In this document: piece after piece, positions 8,616 to 17,210 of the stretch
How positions within the stretch are numbered: position 1 is the first letter of the stretch
How the letters are laid out: every line of letters begins with the position of its first letter
From: MFD01213-c1 sp963704405
GTDB taxonomy: Bacteria > Planctomycetota > Phycisphaerae > Tepidisphaerales > Tepidisphaeraceae
Length of the DNA: 64,000 nucleotides
Direction: 5' to 3'
NCBI GenBank assembly: GCA_963704405.1
Contig: OY969903.1
Location: forward strand, 1,054,001 to 1,118,000
The notes under the pieces: generated by a model
Told to the model about the DNA's origin: nothing
The model's input: the letters and a program-made list of their open reading frames with translations, nothing else
The model's database searches: none
Program-made: the position numbers and the translations under genes

Positions 8616-9260
8616 ATGACTAACAACACCCTTATCCCCATCGTCATTGAAAAATCAGGTCGGGGGGAACGCGCCTACGACATCTATTCTCGCCTCCTCA
8701 AGGATCGCATCATCATCCTTGGAGGCGCTGTCACCGATGAGACGGCCAACGCCATCATCGCGCAGCTTCTGTTTCTCTCCAACGATGATCCCAAGACAGA
8801 CATCCAGTTCTTCATCAACTCCCCCGGCGGCAGCGTCTCGGCCGGGCTTGGCATCATCGATACCATGAAATATCTCCGCTGCGATGTTGCGACCACCTGC
8901 ATCGGCATGGCCGCCAGCATGGGCGCTTGTCTTCTCGCGGCCGGAACCAAGGGGAAGCGGGCCTGTCTCGCCAATTCGCAGGTGATGCTGCATCAGCCGC
9001 TCATCGGCGGTGTCCTGCAAGGCCCCGCGACCGACCTGGGCATCGAAGCCCAGCACATGCTCCGCCTGCGTGATCGTTTGTATAAGCTGATGGCCGACTA
9101 CACCGGCAAGCCGAAGGAAATGATTCACCGCGATTTCGATCGCAACAAGTGGCTCTTCGCCGAAGAGGCAGTTGAATATGGCTGCGCGGATCGCGTTCTG
9201 GATCGCGTGCCCGAACTGGCGCTGCGGCCGCGCACCTCCGACGCAGACGACAAGGAATAA
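8616..9260 (+). CDS. clpP: ATP-dependent Clp protease proteolytic subunit, copy 2
   Basis: 214 residues, a normal ClpP length. The triad is Ser101 in the canonical GMAASMGA box, His126 in VMLHQPLIGG, and Asp175 in RDFDRNKW, at the same spacing as copy 1. The Asp region is less conserved than in copy 1 (DFDRNKWL in place of DTERDRF), and the handle region before it differs. This looks like the diverged partner in a two-clpP system, as known in several phyla with hetero-oligomeric ClpP. It probably works with the ClpX encoded at the right end. The upstream sequence is mostly the repeat copy; no strong ribosome-binding site is visible. Confidence 0.92.
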   Translation: MTNNTLIPIVIEKSGRGERAYDIYSRLLKDRIIILGGAVTDETANAIIAQLLFLSNDDPKTDIQFFINSPGGSVSAGLGIIDTMKYLRCDVATTCIGMAASMGACLLAAGTKGKRACLANSQVMLHQPLIGGVLQGPATDLGIEAQHMLRLRDRLYKLMADYTGKPKEMIHRDFDRNKWLFAEEAVEYGCADRVLDRVPELALRPRTSDADDKE

Positions 9261-9308
9261 CACCCCAAAGCAAAAAGCCCGAAATTCTGAATGATTGGCC
9301 CGGCCCTA

Positions 9309-9980
9309 ATGACGACGTTGACGCACAAAAAGTCGGCGGCTTCGTTGTTCGGGCTTTGCCGTTTCATCATCGCACTTGCCGCGTTCGCCATTACAGGCTG
9401 CGGCTCCCCCAGCGCGGCCAATATCGAACTGCGAAAGCAAAACCAGGAATTGCAGTCGCAGGTCCAGCGCCTCCAGCGCCAGCACGAGGGCGACATCGCA
9501 ACGATTCGCTCCTGCGAACGCGATCACCCCACCGTCCCCTCCCTCCCCGAAGACCGCCTCGAAAAACTTTTCACCACCCATGGCCTCGCCTTGGGAAAAA
9601 TGTCGGGTGGCGATGACTGGGATCCCCAGCGGCCCGGCGATGACGGACTGAAAGTTTATATTGTGCCGATAGACGAAGACGGCGACGCCATCAAGGCCGC
9701 CGGCGTCTTTAGGGTTGAAGCCTTCGACCTGGACGACCCCGCAAAGCCCCTCATCGGCACCTGGAACTTTGACCTCAAGGCAACGCGTGACCGTTTCTAC
9801 AATCACCTCACCCTTTACACTTATGTCCTGGAATGCCCCTGGCAAACCAAACCCGCCCACGAAAACCTGACCGTAAAAGTAACCTTCACCGACGAACTGA
9901 CCGCCCGCGAATTCACCGCGCAAAAAGAAGTAAAAGCAAGAGTGGTAAACCCGGATCAAACCCCCGCTACCAACCCCTGA
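9309..9980 (+). CDS. Putative lipoprotein with short coiled coil
   Basis: The ATG at 9309 (a slightly longer form starts at 9291) gives about 223 residues. A basic start (THKK), a hydrophobic core and a lipobox-like AITGCGS suggest a lipid-anchored envelope protein. After the Cys comes a heptad-like helix (IELRKQNQELQSQVQRLQRQ), then a globular mixed alpha/beta domain with a GLKVYIVPIDEDGD strand pair and an acidic loop. The globular part reads like a beta-sandwich and is not recognised. It follows clpP by 48 bp on the same strand but has no obvious link to proteolysis. Confidence 0.65.
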   Translation: MTTLTHKKSAASLFGLCRFIIALAAFAITGCGSPSAANIELRKQNQELQSQVQRLQRQHEGDIATIRSCERDHPTVPSLPEDRLEKLFTTHGLALGKMSGGDDWDPQRPGDDGLKVYIVPIDEDGDAIKAAGVFRVEAFDLDDPAKPLIGTWNFDLKATRDRFYNHLTLYTYVLECPWQTKPAHENLTVKVTFTDELTAREFTAQKEVKARVVNPDQTPATNP

Positions 9981-10084
9981 CAGCCCGTGACAAAACCCTG
10001 CGGGATGTTATGCCGCGGCTTTGAATCAAGCTAAAGCAAGAATCAGGCAATAATTCTAAAAACTTGCAGTTTGTTTCGTTTCCC

Positions 10085-10291
10085 TCAATTTGAGGGTTGC
10101 CTGGGCGGAGCATCATGCGTTGGGGAAGTGTAAGATTGGGTCTGCGTCGTGGAATTGGCCGCTGGTAATGGAGCGGGCGGAATCGGGGTTGCTGGCGGTG
10201 TGGTCTGCCGGCAACCGATGATAATTGAACCAATCAAAACAGCCCCGGCGAGCAACTTAAAACCTGGAATTCGATCATGTGCAGATGGCAT
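10085..10291 (-). CDS. Small proline-rich lipoprotein
   Basis: 68 residues: a hydrophobic segment (FKLLAGAVLIGSIIIGC) ending in a lipobox-like IIGC, then a Pro/Thr/Ser/Gln-rich tail with no fold. It is the only feature with coding character between 9981 and 10407. Small lipoproteins of this shape are common near planctomycete envelope genes. Function is unknown, and the frame could be fortuitous. Confidence 0.45.
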   Translation of the reverse strand: MPSAHDRIPGFKLLAGAVLIGSIIIGCRQTTPPATPIPPAPLPAANSTTQTQSYTSPTHDAPPRQPSN

Positions 10292-10407
10292 TCAGTACGC
10301 TCGACCCGGCAGGTCGCTCCGTAAAATGTTCAGCAATCAGTGATTGCCGAAGCATAACGTGCGCTTAATGACTTACAAGACTTCCCGGATCCCGCCAGAG
10401 TTCAAAG

Positions 10408-11151
10408 ATGAATGAAGACCGCCCTATAAACCGCCGAAGTTTTTTCCGTGCCGGGCTGGGTGAGCTTCTTCGTCCCCTGGTCCAGGCGGCCCAGCCGCTT
10501 GAAGAAGTCATCCGTCAGATCAGTTCCATTGACGCTGAGGTCACCGCCGCCAAAAAGGCGATGAGCACCAACTCTGCCGCTCCAGCTCAGGGAAATATAC
10601 TCGGCGCACCGCAGGTCCGGGCGATGGCCACCTCCTGGCTTCGTCCCCCTGGCGCATTGGAAGACGCGGCCTTCCTTGAAACCTGCAGCCGCTGCGGCGA
10701 ATGCGCGCGTGTCTGCCCTGTCCAGTGCATTCAAATCGACCCCAACGGGGCAAAAGGCAACGGGGCGCCATATATCGACATCGACACCATGCCCTGCGTC
10801 ATGTGCGATGGGCTCCTGTGCATGCACAACTGTCCCACCGGCGCGCTCACGCCAGTACCCATAGGCGAAATTGACATGGGCGTCGCCGGCTGGCATGAAT
10901 CCACCTGCGTCCGCACGCACGGCCAGGAGTGCACCATCTGCGTTGACCGATGCCCTATCGGCGAAGTCGCCATCGAACTCCTCGCCAACCAAATTCACGT
11001 AAAAGAAACCGGCTGCACCGGCTGCGGTGTGTGCCAGCATCATTGCCCGACAACTCCTAAAAGCATCGCCATCACCCCAAGAAGCACCGGCTCCGTCTCC
11101 CGCGGGCGTCCCAACTCCTTATCCAGGCATGTTCCCAGGGATTCAGCCTGA
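10408..11151 (+). CDS. NapG/MauM-type polyferredoxin with four 4Fe-4S sites
   Basis: 247 residues. Four cysteine clusters are visible: CSRCGECARVCP (near 92-103), CVMCDGLLCMHNCP (near 131-144), CTICVDRCP (near 175-183) and CTGCGVCQHHCP (near 199-210). Such proteins shuttle electrons between quinol or membrane donors and oxidoreductases. The N-terminus has a twin-Arg-like NRRSFFRAG, but no long hydrophobic core follows, so Tat export is doubtful. No napA, napH or other partner is adjacent. The tail after KSIAITP may be frameshifted: one base over it reads QEAPAPSPAGVPTPYPG and runs to TAA at 11240-11242. A missing C in the CCCC run near 11085 would explain this. Confidence 0.8.
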   Translation: MNEDRPINRRSFFRAGLGELLRPLVQAAQPLEEVIRQISSIDAEVTAAKKAMSTNSAAPAQGNILGAPQVRAMATSWLRPPGALEDAAFLETCSRCGECARVCPVQCIQIDPNGAKGNGAPYIDIDTMPCVMCDGLLCMHNCPTGALTPVPIGEIDMGVAGWHESTCVRTHGQECTICVDRCPIGEVAIELLANQIHVKETGCTGCGVCQHHCPTTPKSIAITPRSTGSVSRGRPNSLSRHVPRDSA

Positions 11152-11267
11152 TCGCGCGGCCAACGCCAGAATTACGATTCAGCACGAAAAAACGATTCCG
11201 AACAGGTTCCCCCCGGCAATTATTCCAAATGAAGCGGAATAAACCGGATGCCTGGATGGTCTGGTAA

Positions 11268-11897
11268 GTGGAGCCAGCGGCTCCGGAGATGCGCTTGAAT
11301 GTACAGGACGGCGAGTCCGCCGGTGACAGCATTGGCCTTGGTCGCGACGCCCATCGGGTGGCGGAGGCGGTGTTGCCATATCTCGACGCGGCGTACAACC
11401 TGGCGCGCTGGTTGACGCGCAGCGACCATGACGCGCAGGATGTCGTTCAGGACGCCTATGTGCGGGCGCTGCGGTCTGCGGGAACGTTTCGAGGGCAGGG
11501 GGCGCGGGCGTGGTTGCTGACAATTGTGAGAAACGCCGCATTTGATCTGCTCCGGCGAAATCGAATGCATCGGCCGGAAGACCTTCTGGATGAGCTGCCG
11601 ACTCTCGCAGGCGACGAAGAGGCCTGCAATCCGCAGGCGATCCTGCTGCGGGCCGCCAATGCCGAGCGGGTGCGGGCGGCGATTGAGGAGCTTCCGCCGG
11701 GCATACGCGAAGTCGTCGTGCTGCGCGAGATGGAGGAGATGAGCTACCGCGAGATTGCGGCTGTGATCGGCTCGCCGATCGGCACAGTCATGTCGAGACT
11801 GGCGCACGGCCGCAAGCGGCTCGAACATCTGCTCGCAGAGCCCGGCGAAGGGACGAAACGGCGGAACAGTGCGGCGAGCAGCGGGATTGAAGAGTGA
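11268..11897 (+). CDS. ECF-type RNA polymerase sigma factor
   Basis: About 209 residues from GTG 11268, or 202 from ATG 11289; the start is not decided by an obvious ribosome-binding site. Region 2 covers about 35-105 (LARWLTRSDHDAQDVVQDAYVRAL, then the promoter-melting WLLTIVRNAAFDLLR). Region 4 covers about 130-190 (IEELPPGIREVVVLREMEEMSYREIAAV, then GTVMSRLAHGRKRL). There is no sigma-3 domain. It should direct transcription of a small stress or metal-response regulon and probably autoregulates. The stop lies 10 bp before the ATG of an anti-sigma factor, so the two are co-transcribed. Confidence 0.9.
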   Translation: MEPAAPEMRLNVQDGESAGDSIGLGRDAHRVAEAVLPYLDAAYNLARWLTRSDHDAQDVVQDAYVRALRSAGTFRGQGARAWLLTIVRNAAFDLLRRNRMHRPEDLLDELPTLAGDEEACNPQAILLRAANAERVRAAIEELPPGIREVVVLREMEEMSYREIAAVIGSPIGTVMSRLAHGRKRLEHLLAEPGEGTKRRNSAASSGIEE

Positions 11898-11907
11898 CGA
11901 AGCGGAA

Positions 11908-12695
11908 ATGAATATGGATTGCATTGAAGTAAAAGACCTGGTGCATGCCTACGCCGACGATGAGTTGGACATCGCGGCTGCGCGGCGAGTGGATGCGCAT
12001 CTCCAATCATGCGTCATGTGCGCGCAGGCGTTTGAATCAATCGGCGCAATTAAGACGGCCGTAAAAAATCCGGCGATTTATTTCAAAGCGCCGGAATCGC
12101 TGCGGGCGCAGATGGCGAAAGCGCTTGCGCGGAGGCGCAAGCTGTGCGGCCACTCATTCAAAAGACGGCGAGATTTTCCTGGTGGGCGGCGGGGTTGGCG
12201 GCTTCGGTCGTGATGGTGGTGAGCCTGGGGCTGGCGATCATGAATCGCCCGCCGCGGATGGAAGCGGAGGCGGGCGAGGTGCTGGGATCACACCTTCGGT
12301 CGATGCAGTTGGAAGAGAAGCGGCTGGTGGATGTGGTCTCGACGGATCAGCATACGGTTAAGCCGTGGTTTGAAGGGAAGCTGGATTTTGCGCCACCGGT
12401 CTGGAACATGGCCGACCGAGGGTATCCGCTGGTGGGGGGAAGGCTTGATTATCTTCATGGCAGGCCGGCGGCGGCGCTGGTGTATCAGCATGGGAAGCAT
12501 GTGATCAACTTATTTATCTGGCCGGGAGAGAGCGGAGGAGGGGAGGCGGATATACAGGGATATCACCTGGTGAAGTGGAGCGGGCAGGGGATGACGTTCT
12601 GGGCGGTTTCAGATGTGAAACCCGGGGACCTGGAAGAATTTTCGGTGGATTTTCAGAGGGAATCGGGGGCGGGAGGGGCGGGGAAGAGTTTTTAG
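11908..12695 (+). CDS. Membrane anti-sigma factor (zf-HC2), frameshifted
   Basis: The frame from 11908 encodes a zinc-binding anti-sigma N-terminus: CIEVKDLVHAYADDELD, then HLQSCVMCAQAF with the HxxxCxxC site. It runs out at 12213 in an Arg-rich sequence. A second frame, open from before 12144 to 12695, gives the expected rest: a membrane segment (WAAGLAASVVMVVSLGLAI) and the periplasmic domain with VDVVSTDQHTVKPWF, GRLDYLHGRPAAAL and VINLFIWP motifs of this anti-sigma family. Joined at about 12125-12145 the protein would be about 260 residues, the usual length. A one-base indel is the simplest explanation; two separate genes would leave the zinc domain without its membrane anchor. Confidence 0.75.
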
Positions 12696-12820
12696 CCGCG
12701 GATGGGGCGCCGAGCGGCGCCAATGGGGAGGAAGACTTTTTGTTTGGGGGAATATTTGTTCCGGGGTTTGCGTCTCCTTCATACATGGACATTTGCGGGG
12801 GCAATTGAAGGAGTGTTTTT

Positions 12821-13186
12821 ATGAAATCGTCAAGAGAGATTTTGATCGGGCTGGGTTCTGTGATTGTTGGGGTGGGGTTGATCTTTGGTTGGGCGCATCC
12901 TGTCGCGGCGAAGGAGGAGGCGACCACGGCGGCGGCTTTGGTGGTGTCGATCGACAACTTTAATTTTAAGCCGAAGGAGTTGACGATTTCGGCGGGGACG
13001 ACGGTTACGTGGGTCAACAAGGATGATGTCCCGCATACGGCGACGGCGAAGGGGGAGTCACCGGCGTTTGATTCAAAGGCGCTGGATACGGATGACAAGT
13101 ACTCGTTCACATTTAAAAACGCGGGGACGTTTGAATACTACTGCAAGGTCCATCCGCACATGACCGGTACGATTATTGTGAAGTAA
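12821..13186 (+). CDS. Cupredoxin, plastocyanin/amicyanin type
   Basis: 121 residues with a signal peptide or N-terminal anchor (about 8-30, VAA near 28-30). The mature part is a small Greek-key copper protein. Ligands can be placed: His72 in DVPHTAT, and Cys108, His111 and Met114 in YYCKVHPHMTG, the C-x2-H-x2-M loop of amicyanin-like proteins. It should act as a periplasmic one-electron carrier. A strong GGAG lies before the ATG. It stands between the sigma/anti-sigma pair and a Tat-exported phosphoesterase on the same strand, so it is probably part of the regulon that this sigma factor controls. Confidence 0.9.
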   Translation: MKSSREILIGLGSVIVGVGLIFGWAHPVAAKEEATTAAALVVSIDNFNFKPKELTISAGTTVTWVNKDDVPHTATAKGESPAFDSKALDTDDKYSFTFKNAGTFEYYCKVHPHMTGTIIVK

Positions 13187-13260
13187 GGATGCGGGGCGGC
13201 AGGCGGCGCTGAATGCGGTTTGGAAATGGTTGTAAATACTATTATTACACAGGAGCAGAT

Positions 13261-14241
13261 ATGTCGGATTTCATTGAAAAAGACGAATCGAAGGACGGCG
13301 TGGACCGGCGCGGGTTTTTGAAGTGCATGGCCTGGGCGGGGGCGGGAGTCGTCTGGGCGATGAAGGGAGGGATTCTGCAGTCGTATGCGCTGGGCGCGGA
13401 CGGGGCGGTGGCAGGGGGTGCGGCGGCGGCGGATTTCACGTTTGCGCAGGTGAGCGACAGCCACATCGGATTTGCCAAGGGGGCGTATACGGATGTGGTG
13501 GGGACTTTTCAGCTTGCGGTGGACCGGATGAACGCGCTGGCCAAGCCGCCGTCATTGGTGCTGCATACGGGGGACCTGACGCACCTGTCCAAACCGAAGG
13601 AGTTTGACACGGTGGCGCAGGTGATGAAGTCGATCAAGACGGACCAATCGTTTTACGTGCCGGGGGAGCACGATTATTTCGTGGATAACGGGCAGCTATT
13701 CCTAGAGCGGTTCGGCAAGGGAACGCGCGGCAGCGGATATCAGAGCTTTGATTTCAAGGGCGTTCATTTCATGGGACTGGTGAATGTGGCGAATCTGCAG
13801 AATGGCAAAACGGCGCTGGGCGTCCTGGGGGAGGATCAGTTGGCGTGGATGGAGAAGGATCTGGCGGCGGTAACGGACAGCACGCCGATCGTGATGTTCG
13901 CGCATGTGCCGCTGTGGACGGTGTACGAGCAATGGGGATGGGGAACGCAGGACAGCGCACGGGCGCTGTCGCTGGTGAAGCGGTTTGGATCGGTGACAGT
14001 GCTGAATGGGCACATTCACCAGATTCTGCAGAAGATCGAAGGGAATGTGAAGTTTCATACGGCGAGGTCCACCGCCTTTCCGCAGCCGGAGCCGGGCAAG
14101 GCGGAATCACCGGGGCCGATGAAGAATGTGGCGGCAGATCAACTGAAGGGTTACCTGGGACTGACGCGGGTGGATTATGTGGAGCATCAGGGAACGCTGG
14201 CGGTGACCGATTCGACACTGGAGGATTCGCCAAAGACGTGA
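13261..14241 (+). CDS. Tat-exported calcineurin-like metallophosphoesterase
   Basis: 326 residues from the ATG at 13261 (AGGAG upstream; a longer frame to 13213 lacks a good site). The N-terminus carries a twin-arginine signal, DRRGFLKCMAWAGAGVVW. The metallophosphoesterase motifs appear in order: DSHIG (DxH), GDLTH (GDxx), GEHD in place of the usual GNHD, FAHVPLW (GHxP-like) and NGHIH (GHxH). The Asn-to-Glu change in GNHD is at a metal-adjacent position and may alter chemistry. It should hydrolyse phosphoesters in the periplasm with a two-metal site; the substrate is unknown. It follows the cupredoxin by 74 bp and probably forms one unit with it. Confidence 0.87.
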   Translation: MSDFIEKDESKDGVDRRGFLKCMAWAGAGVVWAMKGGILQSYALGADGAVAGGAAAADFTFAQVSDSHIGFAKGAYTDVVGTFQLAVDRMNALAKPPSLVLHTGDLTHLSKPKEFDTVAQVMKSIKTDQSFYVPGEHDYFVDNGQLFLERFGKGTRGSGYQSFDFKGVHFMGLVNVANLQNGKTALGVLGEDQLAWMEKDLAAVTDSTPIVMFAHVPLWTVYEQWGWGTQDSARALSLVKRFGSVTVLNGHIHQILQKIEGNVKFHTARSTAFPQPEPGKAESPGPMKNVAADQLKGYLGLTRVDYVEHQGTLAVTDSTLEDSPKT

Positions 14242-14362
14242 TGGAAAGGGGAGATTACCGGACCAACATATGCCGCCGATGGCGGCGAGAAAAAATCTGT
14301 GGACATCATTTGCCCGCACCGAGTGATGAATTGTATCTCCTCTTTGGAAAGAAGGAGAAACA

Positions 14363-14983
14363 ATGAATCACTTAATGGAAACACTTGAAGGCCGAACGTT
14401 AATGTCGGCGACCCTGATGACCATTTTCGCCGATGAGGCGAAGTTGCAGGGGGACGTGCAGCAGATGGCGGCGCAGCTTCACCAATATGCGCCGACGTTC
14501 AAGGCTGATGCGATCGCGATCGCGGCCGACCTGAAGGCCCTTCCGAAATCCCCCGCGAATCTGAAGATGCTGGCAAAGCTGAAGGCGGACCAGGTTAAAG
14601 GCGCTGCGCTGGCGACATCTGATTTTACGAAGCTGATTGCACAGAACACCAAAGGGATGACGAAGATTTCGAAGGACCAGATGGTGGTCCTGGCGAAGCC
14701 GAACAATATTGCGGCCAAGACAAAGCTGGCGACAGATGTGTCCGTATTTATGGGCAGCATCGCAGCGCCGCTCGGGAAGTTTCTTGCTCATCTTGGCGCG
14801 TGTGTCCAGTTGATGGGACAGGACGCCGCGGCGCTGACGGCGGCGAATCCGACCGCTACGCAGTTGGCGACGGATTTGGGGACGGCTGAGGCGCACGGAG
14901 CCGCGACGACCGCAAATGTGATGGCTTCTATGGAAGTCACGCAGACGGACCTTGGGCAGTTGCTCACGGATATGGCTGGATGA
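14363..14983 (+). CDS. Small helical protein with LEGRTLMS N-terminal motif
   Basis: 206 residues beginning METLEGRTLMSATL, the LExRxLLS-like N-terminal motif typical of planctomycete exported or surface proteins. After it the sequence is almost entirely Ala/Lys/Leu-rich helix (for example ADLKALPKSPANLKMLAKLKADQV, later AADLGTAEAHGAATTANVMAS) without Cys pairs or a membrane segment. AAGGAGAAACA before the ATG is a good ribosome-binding site. There is no recognised domain. It may be an envelope helical-bundle protein; the link to the preceding copper cluster is only positional. Confidence 0.7.
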   Translation: MNHLMETLEGRTLMSATLMTIFADEAKLQGDVQQMAAQLHQYAPTFKADAIAIAADLKALPKSPANLKMLAKLKADQVKGAALATSDFTKLIAQNTKGMTKISKDQMVVLAKPNNIAAKTKLATDVSVFMGSIAAPLGKFLAHLGACVQLMGQDAAALTAANPTATQLATDLGTAEAHGAATTANVMASMEVTQTDLGQLLTDMAG

Positions 14984-15094
14984 GTTTTACGATCCGTGTT
15001 TCAGGTCCGTGCTTCGATTGCACCAAAGGCAATCGGGGCACGGGCCTGATTTTGTTGATGGGTTTCGATAAGGTTCACTTCGCGATGAGATGTT

Positions 15095-16489
15095 TTACGT
15101 CAGCCAACGGAGAAAAAGTTTGGCGAGGCCGAGGGTGGCGAAGAATCCGCCGCAGTCGGTGAAGGTGGTGGCGAAGATGGTGGCGGATTGGGCGGGGTCA
15201 AAGCCGAAATATTTCATGACGAAGGGGATGGCGACGCCGGTGAGGCAGGCGTTGACGTGATTTAAAATCAGCGCCAGGCAGACGACTAGGCCCAGCGCGA
15301 AGCCGTGTTCGTGGAAGTGGAAGAAGGTGGCGATGGCCCATGTCGTTGCGCCGATGATGATGCCGGTGAGCAGGCCGACGATCAACTCGCGATAGAGGAT
15401 TTTTCGAAGCAGGCGGCGATCGACCTCACCGAGCGCGATGCCGCGGATGGACACGGCCATGGCCTGCGCGCCGGCGTTTCCACCCATGCCGCTGACGACA
15501 GTTTGATAGGCGGCGAGGATCGGGAGGGCTTCGATGGTTTTGGTGAACATGCTTACGACGGCGGCGGCGAGGAAGGCGGTGAGGAGGTTGAATTCGAGCC
15601 ACCACACGCGTTTTTTGAAGCTGAATTGCCAGGGGCTGGCGAGGCGTTCTTCAGCGCCTGCGCCGAACATCTTCTGAACGTCTTCGGTCGCTTCTTCGCT
15701 GATGACATCGACGACGTCGTCGATGGTGATGAGGCCGAGGAGGCGGTTGCGGGCGTCGACGACGGGCATGGCGAGGTATTTATTTCGCCGCATGACACGG
15801 GCGACTTCTTCCTGGTCCATGGACGCGGGGACGCAGGTGACGTTTGGCCGCATGATCTGGTTGAGGCGTTTTTCCGGGCGGGAAAGGATGAGGTCGCGCA
15901 TCGAAAGCACCCCGACCAGATGCCCGCGGCGATCGATGACGTAGACGTAAAACATCTGCTGGAGCTCTTCGTTCAGGCGGCGCAGCTCGGCGATCGCTTC
16001 CTCGGAGGTGATGTCTTCGGGGAGGCTGGTGACCTGGGTCGTCATGATGCCGCCGGCGGTGTCCGGCGCGTATTGCTCGAGCTGCCGGACTTCGGCGGCG
16101 TCTTCGGCGTTGAATTCCCGCATCAACTCGCCGTGCAGCGGTTCGGGGACGTGGCCGAGAATGTCGACGCGGTCGTCGGGGTCCATGGCGGCGAGCACCA
16201 TGGCGGCCTCGGGCGCGGGCATGTCGGTGATGACGGTGGCGGCGATGCGCGGATCCATGCGCGCGAGGATTCGGCCGGCGGTTTCGGGATCGAGGATTTC
16301 GGCAACGTCGGCGGCGCGATGGGCGGGGAGATTTTCCATGACCGCCGCCCCGTCGACGGGCGGGATTTCTTCAATGCGGTCGGCGACGTTCTGCGGTTCG
16401 TCGGTGGGGGCGGGCGCGATGGGCTCTTCGTCAAGCGCCGCCTCGTCGTCAGTGGTTTCTTCGGGCGGTTGAGAAGGGAATTCACTCAT
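15095..16489 (-). CDS. mgtE: Magnesium transporter MgtE
   Basis: 464 residues. The layout is the standard MgtE one: an acidic N-terminal leader (1-45), the MgtE N domain of short helices (about 45-150, with repeated DPRIAATVI- and DPDDRVDIL-type units), a CBS pair (about 155-275, with TTQVTSLPED, VIDRRGHLVGVL and DARNRLLGLITIDD), and a C-terminal membrane domain (about 300-464) with five hydrophobic segments. GMGGNAGAQ corresponds to the conserved pore-lining GNxGxQ segment. The CBS and N domains normally close the channel when cytoplasmic Mg2+ is high. No Mg-sensing leader RNA is visible upstream. It converges with the LEPR-type gene. Confidence 0.93.
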   Translation of the reverse strand: MSEFPSQPPEETTDDEAALDEEPIAPAPTDEPQNVADRIEEIPPVDGAAVMENLPAHRAADVAEILDPETAGRILARMDPRIAATVITDMPAPEAAMVLAAMDPDDRVDILGHVPEPLHGELMREFNAEDAAEVRQLEQYAPDTAGGIMTTQVTSLPEDITSEEAIAELRRLNEELQQMFYVYVIDRRGHLVGVLSMRDLILSRPEKRLNQIMRPNVTCVPASMDQEEVARVMRRNKYLAMPVVDARNRLLGLITIDDVVDVISEEATEDVQKMFGAGAEERLASPWQFSFKKRVWWLEFNLLTAFLAAAVVSMFTKTIEALPILAAYQTVVSGMGGNAGAQAMAVSIRGIALGEVDRRLLRKILYRELIVGLLTGIIIGATTWAIATFFHFHEHGFALGLVVCLALILNHVNACLTGVAIPFVMKYFGFDPAQSATIFATTFTDCGGFFATLGLAKLFLRWLT

Positions 16490-16620
16490 GATTGTGGAGT
16501 CCTGGCGTCATCGCGTGCGGGCAAAATTCTTATCGGGTTTCACAGGCTACAAGGTGAATGAGATGGGGACAACGAGAAGAGCGCGGTGAATATTACTCAC
16601 TCTCCCGGCAGGCGCGGAGA

Positions 16621-17181
16621 TCAATCGACGGCGGCGTACCAGAAGAGCGTGACGGACTCCTTGACCAGATCATGATTTGAATGGCGCTGCGCATCGAGAC
16701 CGGCGATCTCAAAACCAAGCCTGGCCATCAGTTGATTGGCCGGGAAATTATTGGCACGCGTCTGGGCGGCGACGGCGCGGCACTTGGTTTCCCTTGCGGT
16801 CTGGATGAGCTGATACACCAGGCCCGTCGCAAGACCTTCGCGGCGATGGTCATAATCGACGCGGAGGTCAATGAGCTTCAGCGTGCCGCGAAGAGGGCGT
16901 GGCTGAGCAAGCATCAGCGCGATGGGCTGATCGTCATGTTCGACAACCGTTGCGATGCCTTCATCAACACCGGTGACGATCTGGCGGGCGAAGAATCGCT
17001 GCTCGTCGGTGAGGGGATTGGATTCGATTAACCTGGTGCGCAGGGGGCGATCTTCGATTTTCCATTGCAGATTCAGGTCCTGTCCGGTGCGGTCAAGATG
17101 GAGGTAGCGGAGCGATTCGATGGTGGCATCGATTTCTTCGAGCCCGGGAAGGTCGGTGACGGTGGCGGGGCGGATCTGCAT
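16621..17181 (-). CDS. GNAT-family N-acetyltransferase
   Basis: 186 residues from the ATG at 17181. The frame is open much further upstream, but that part is repeat-derived low-complexity sequence. The start MQIRPATVTDLPGLEEID is the classic GNAT beginning. Strand beta-4 with the acetyl-CoA loop is LIDLRVDYDHRREGLATGLV (a variant of RxxGxG/A), and the ending NQLMARLGFEIAG is the usual GNAT C-terminal helix-turn. It should transfer an acetyl group from acetyl-CoA to an amine; the substrate is unknown. Confidence 0.82.
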   Translation of the reverse strand: MQIRPATVTDLPGLEEIDATIESLRYLHLDRTGQDLNLQWKIEDRPLRTRLIESNPLTDEQRFFARQIVTGVDEGIATVVEHDDQPIALMLAQPRPLRGTLKLIDLRVDYDHRREGLATGLVYQLIQTARETKCRAVAAQTRANNFPANQLMARLGFEIAGLDAQRHSNHDLVKESVTLFWYAAVD

Positions 17182-17210
17182 GGTGTTTGGATTATAGCGG
17201 AAGAATGCGA

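Noticed and set aside
15305..16561. A 418-codon open frame on the + strand over mgtE
   Set aside because: It is antisense to a well-matched MgtE gene and is composed of the His/Asp/Gly-rich sequence expected from GC-rich shadow frames.
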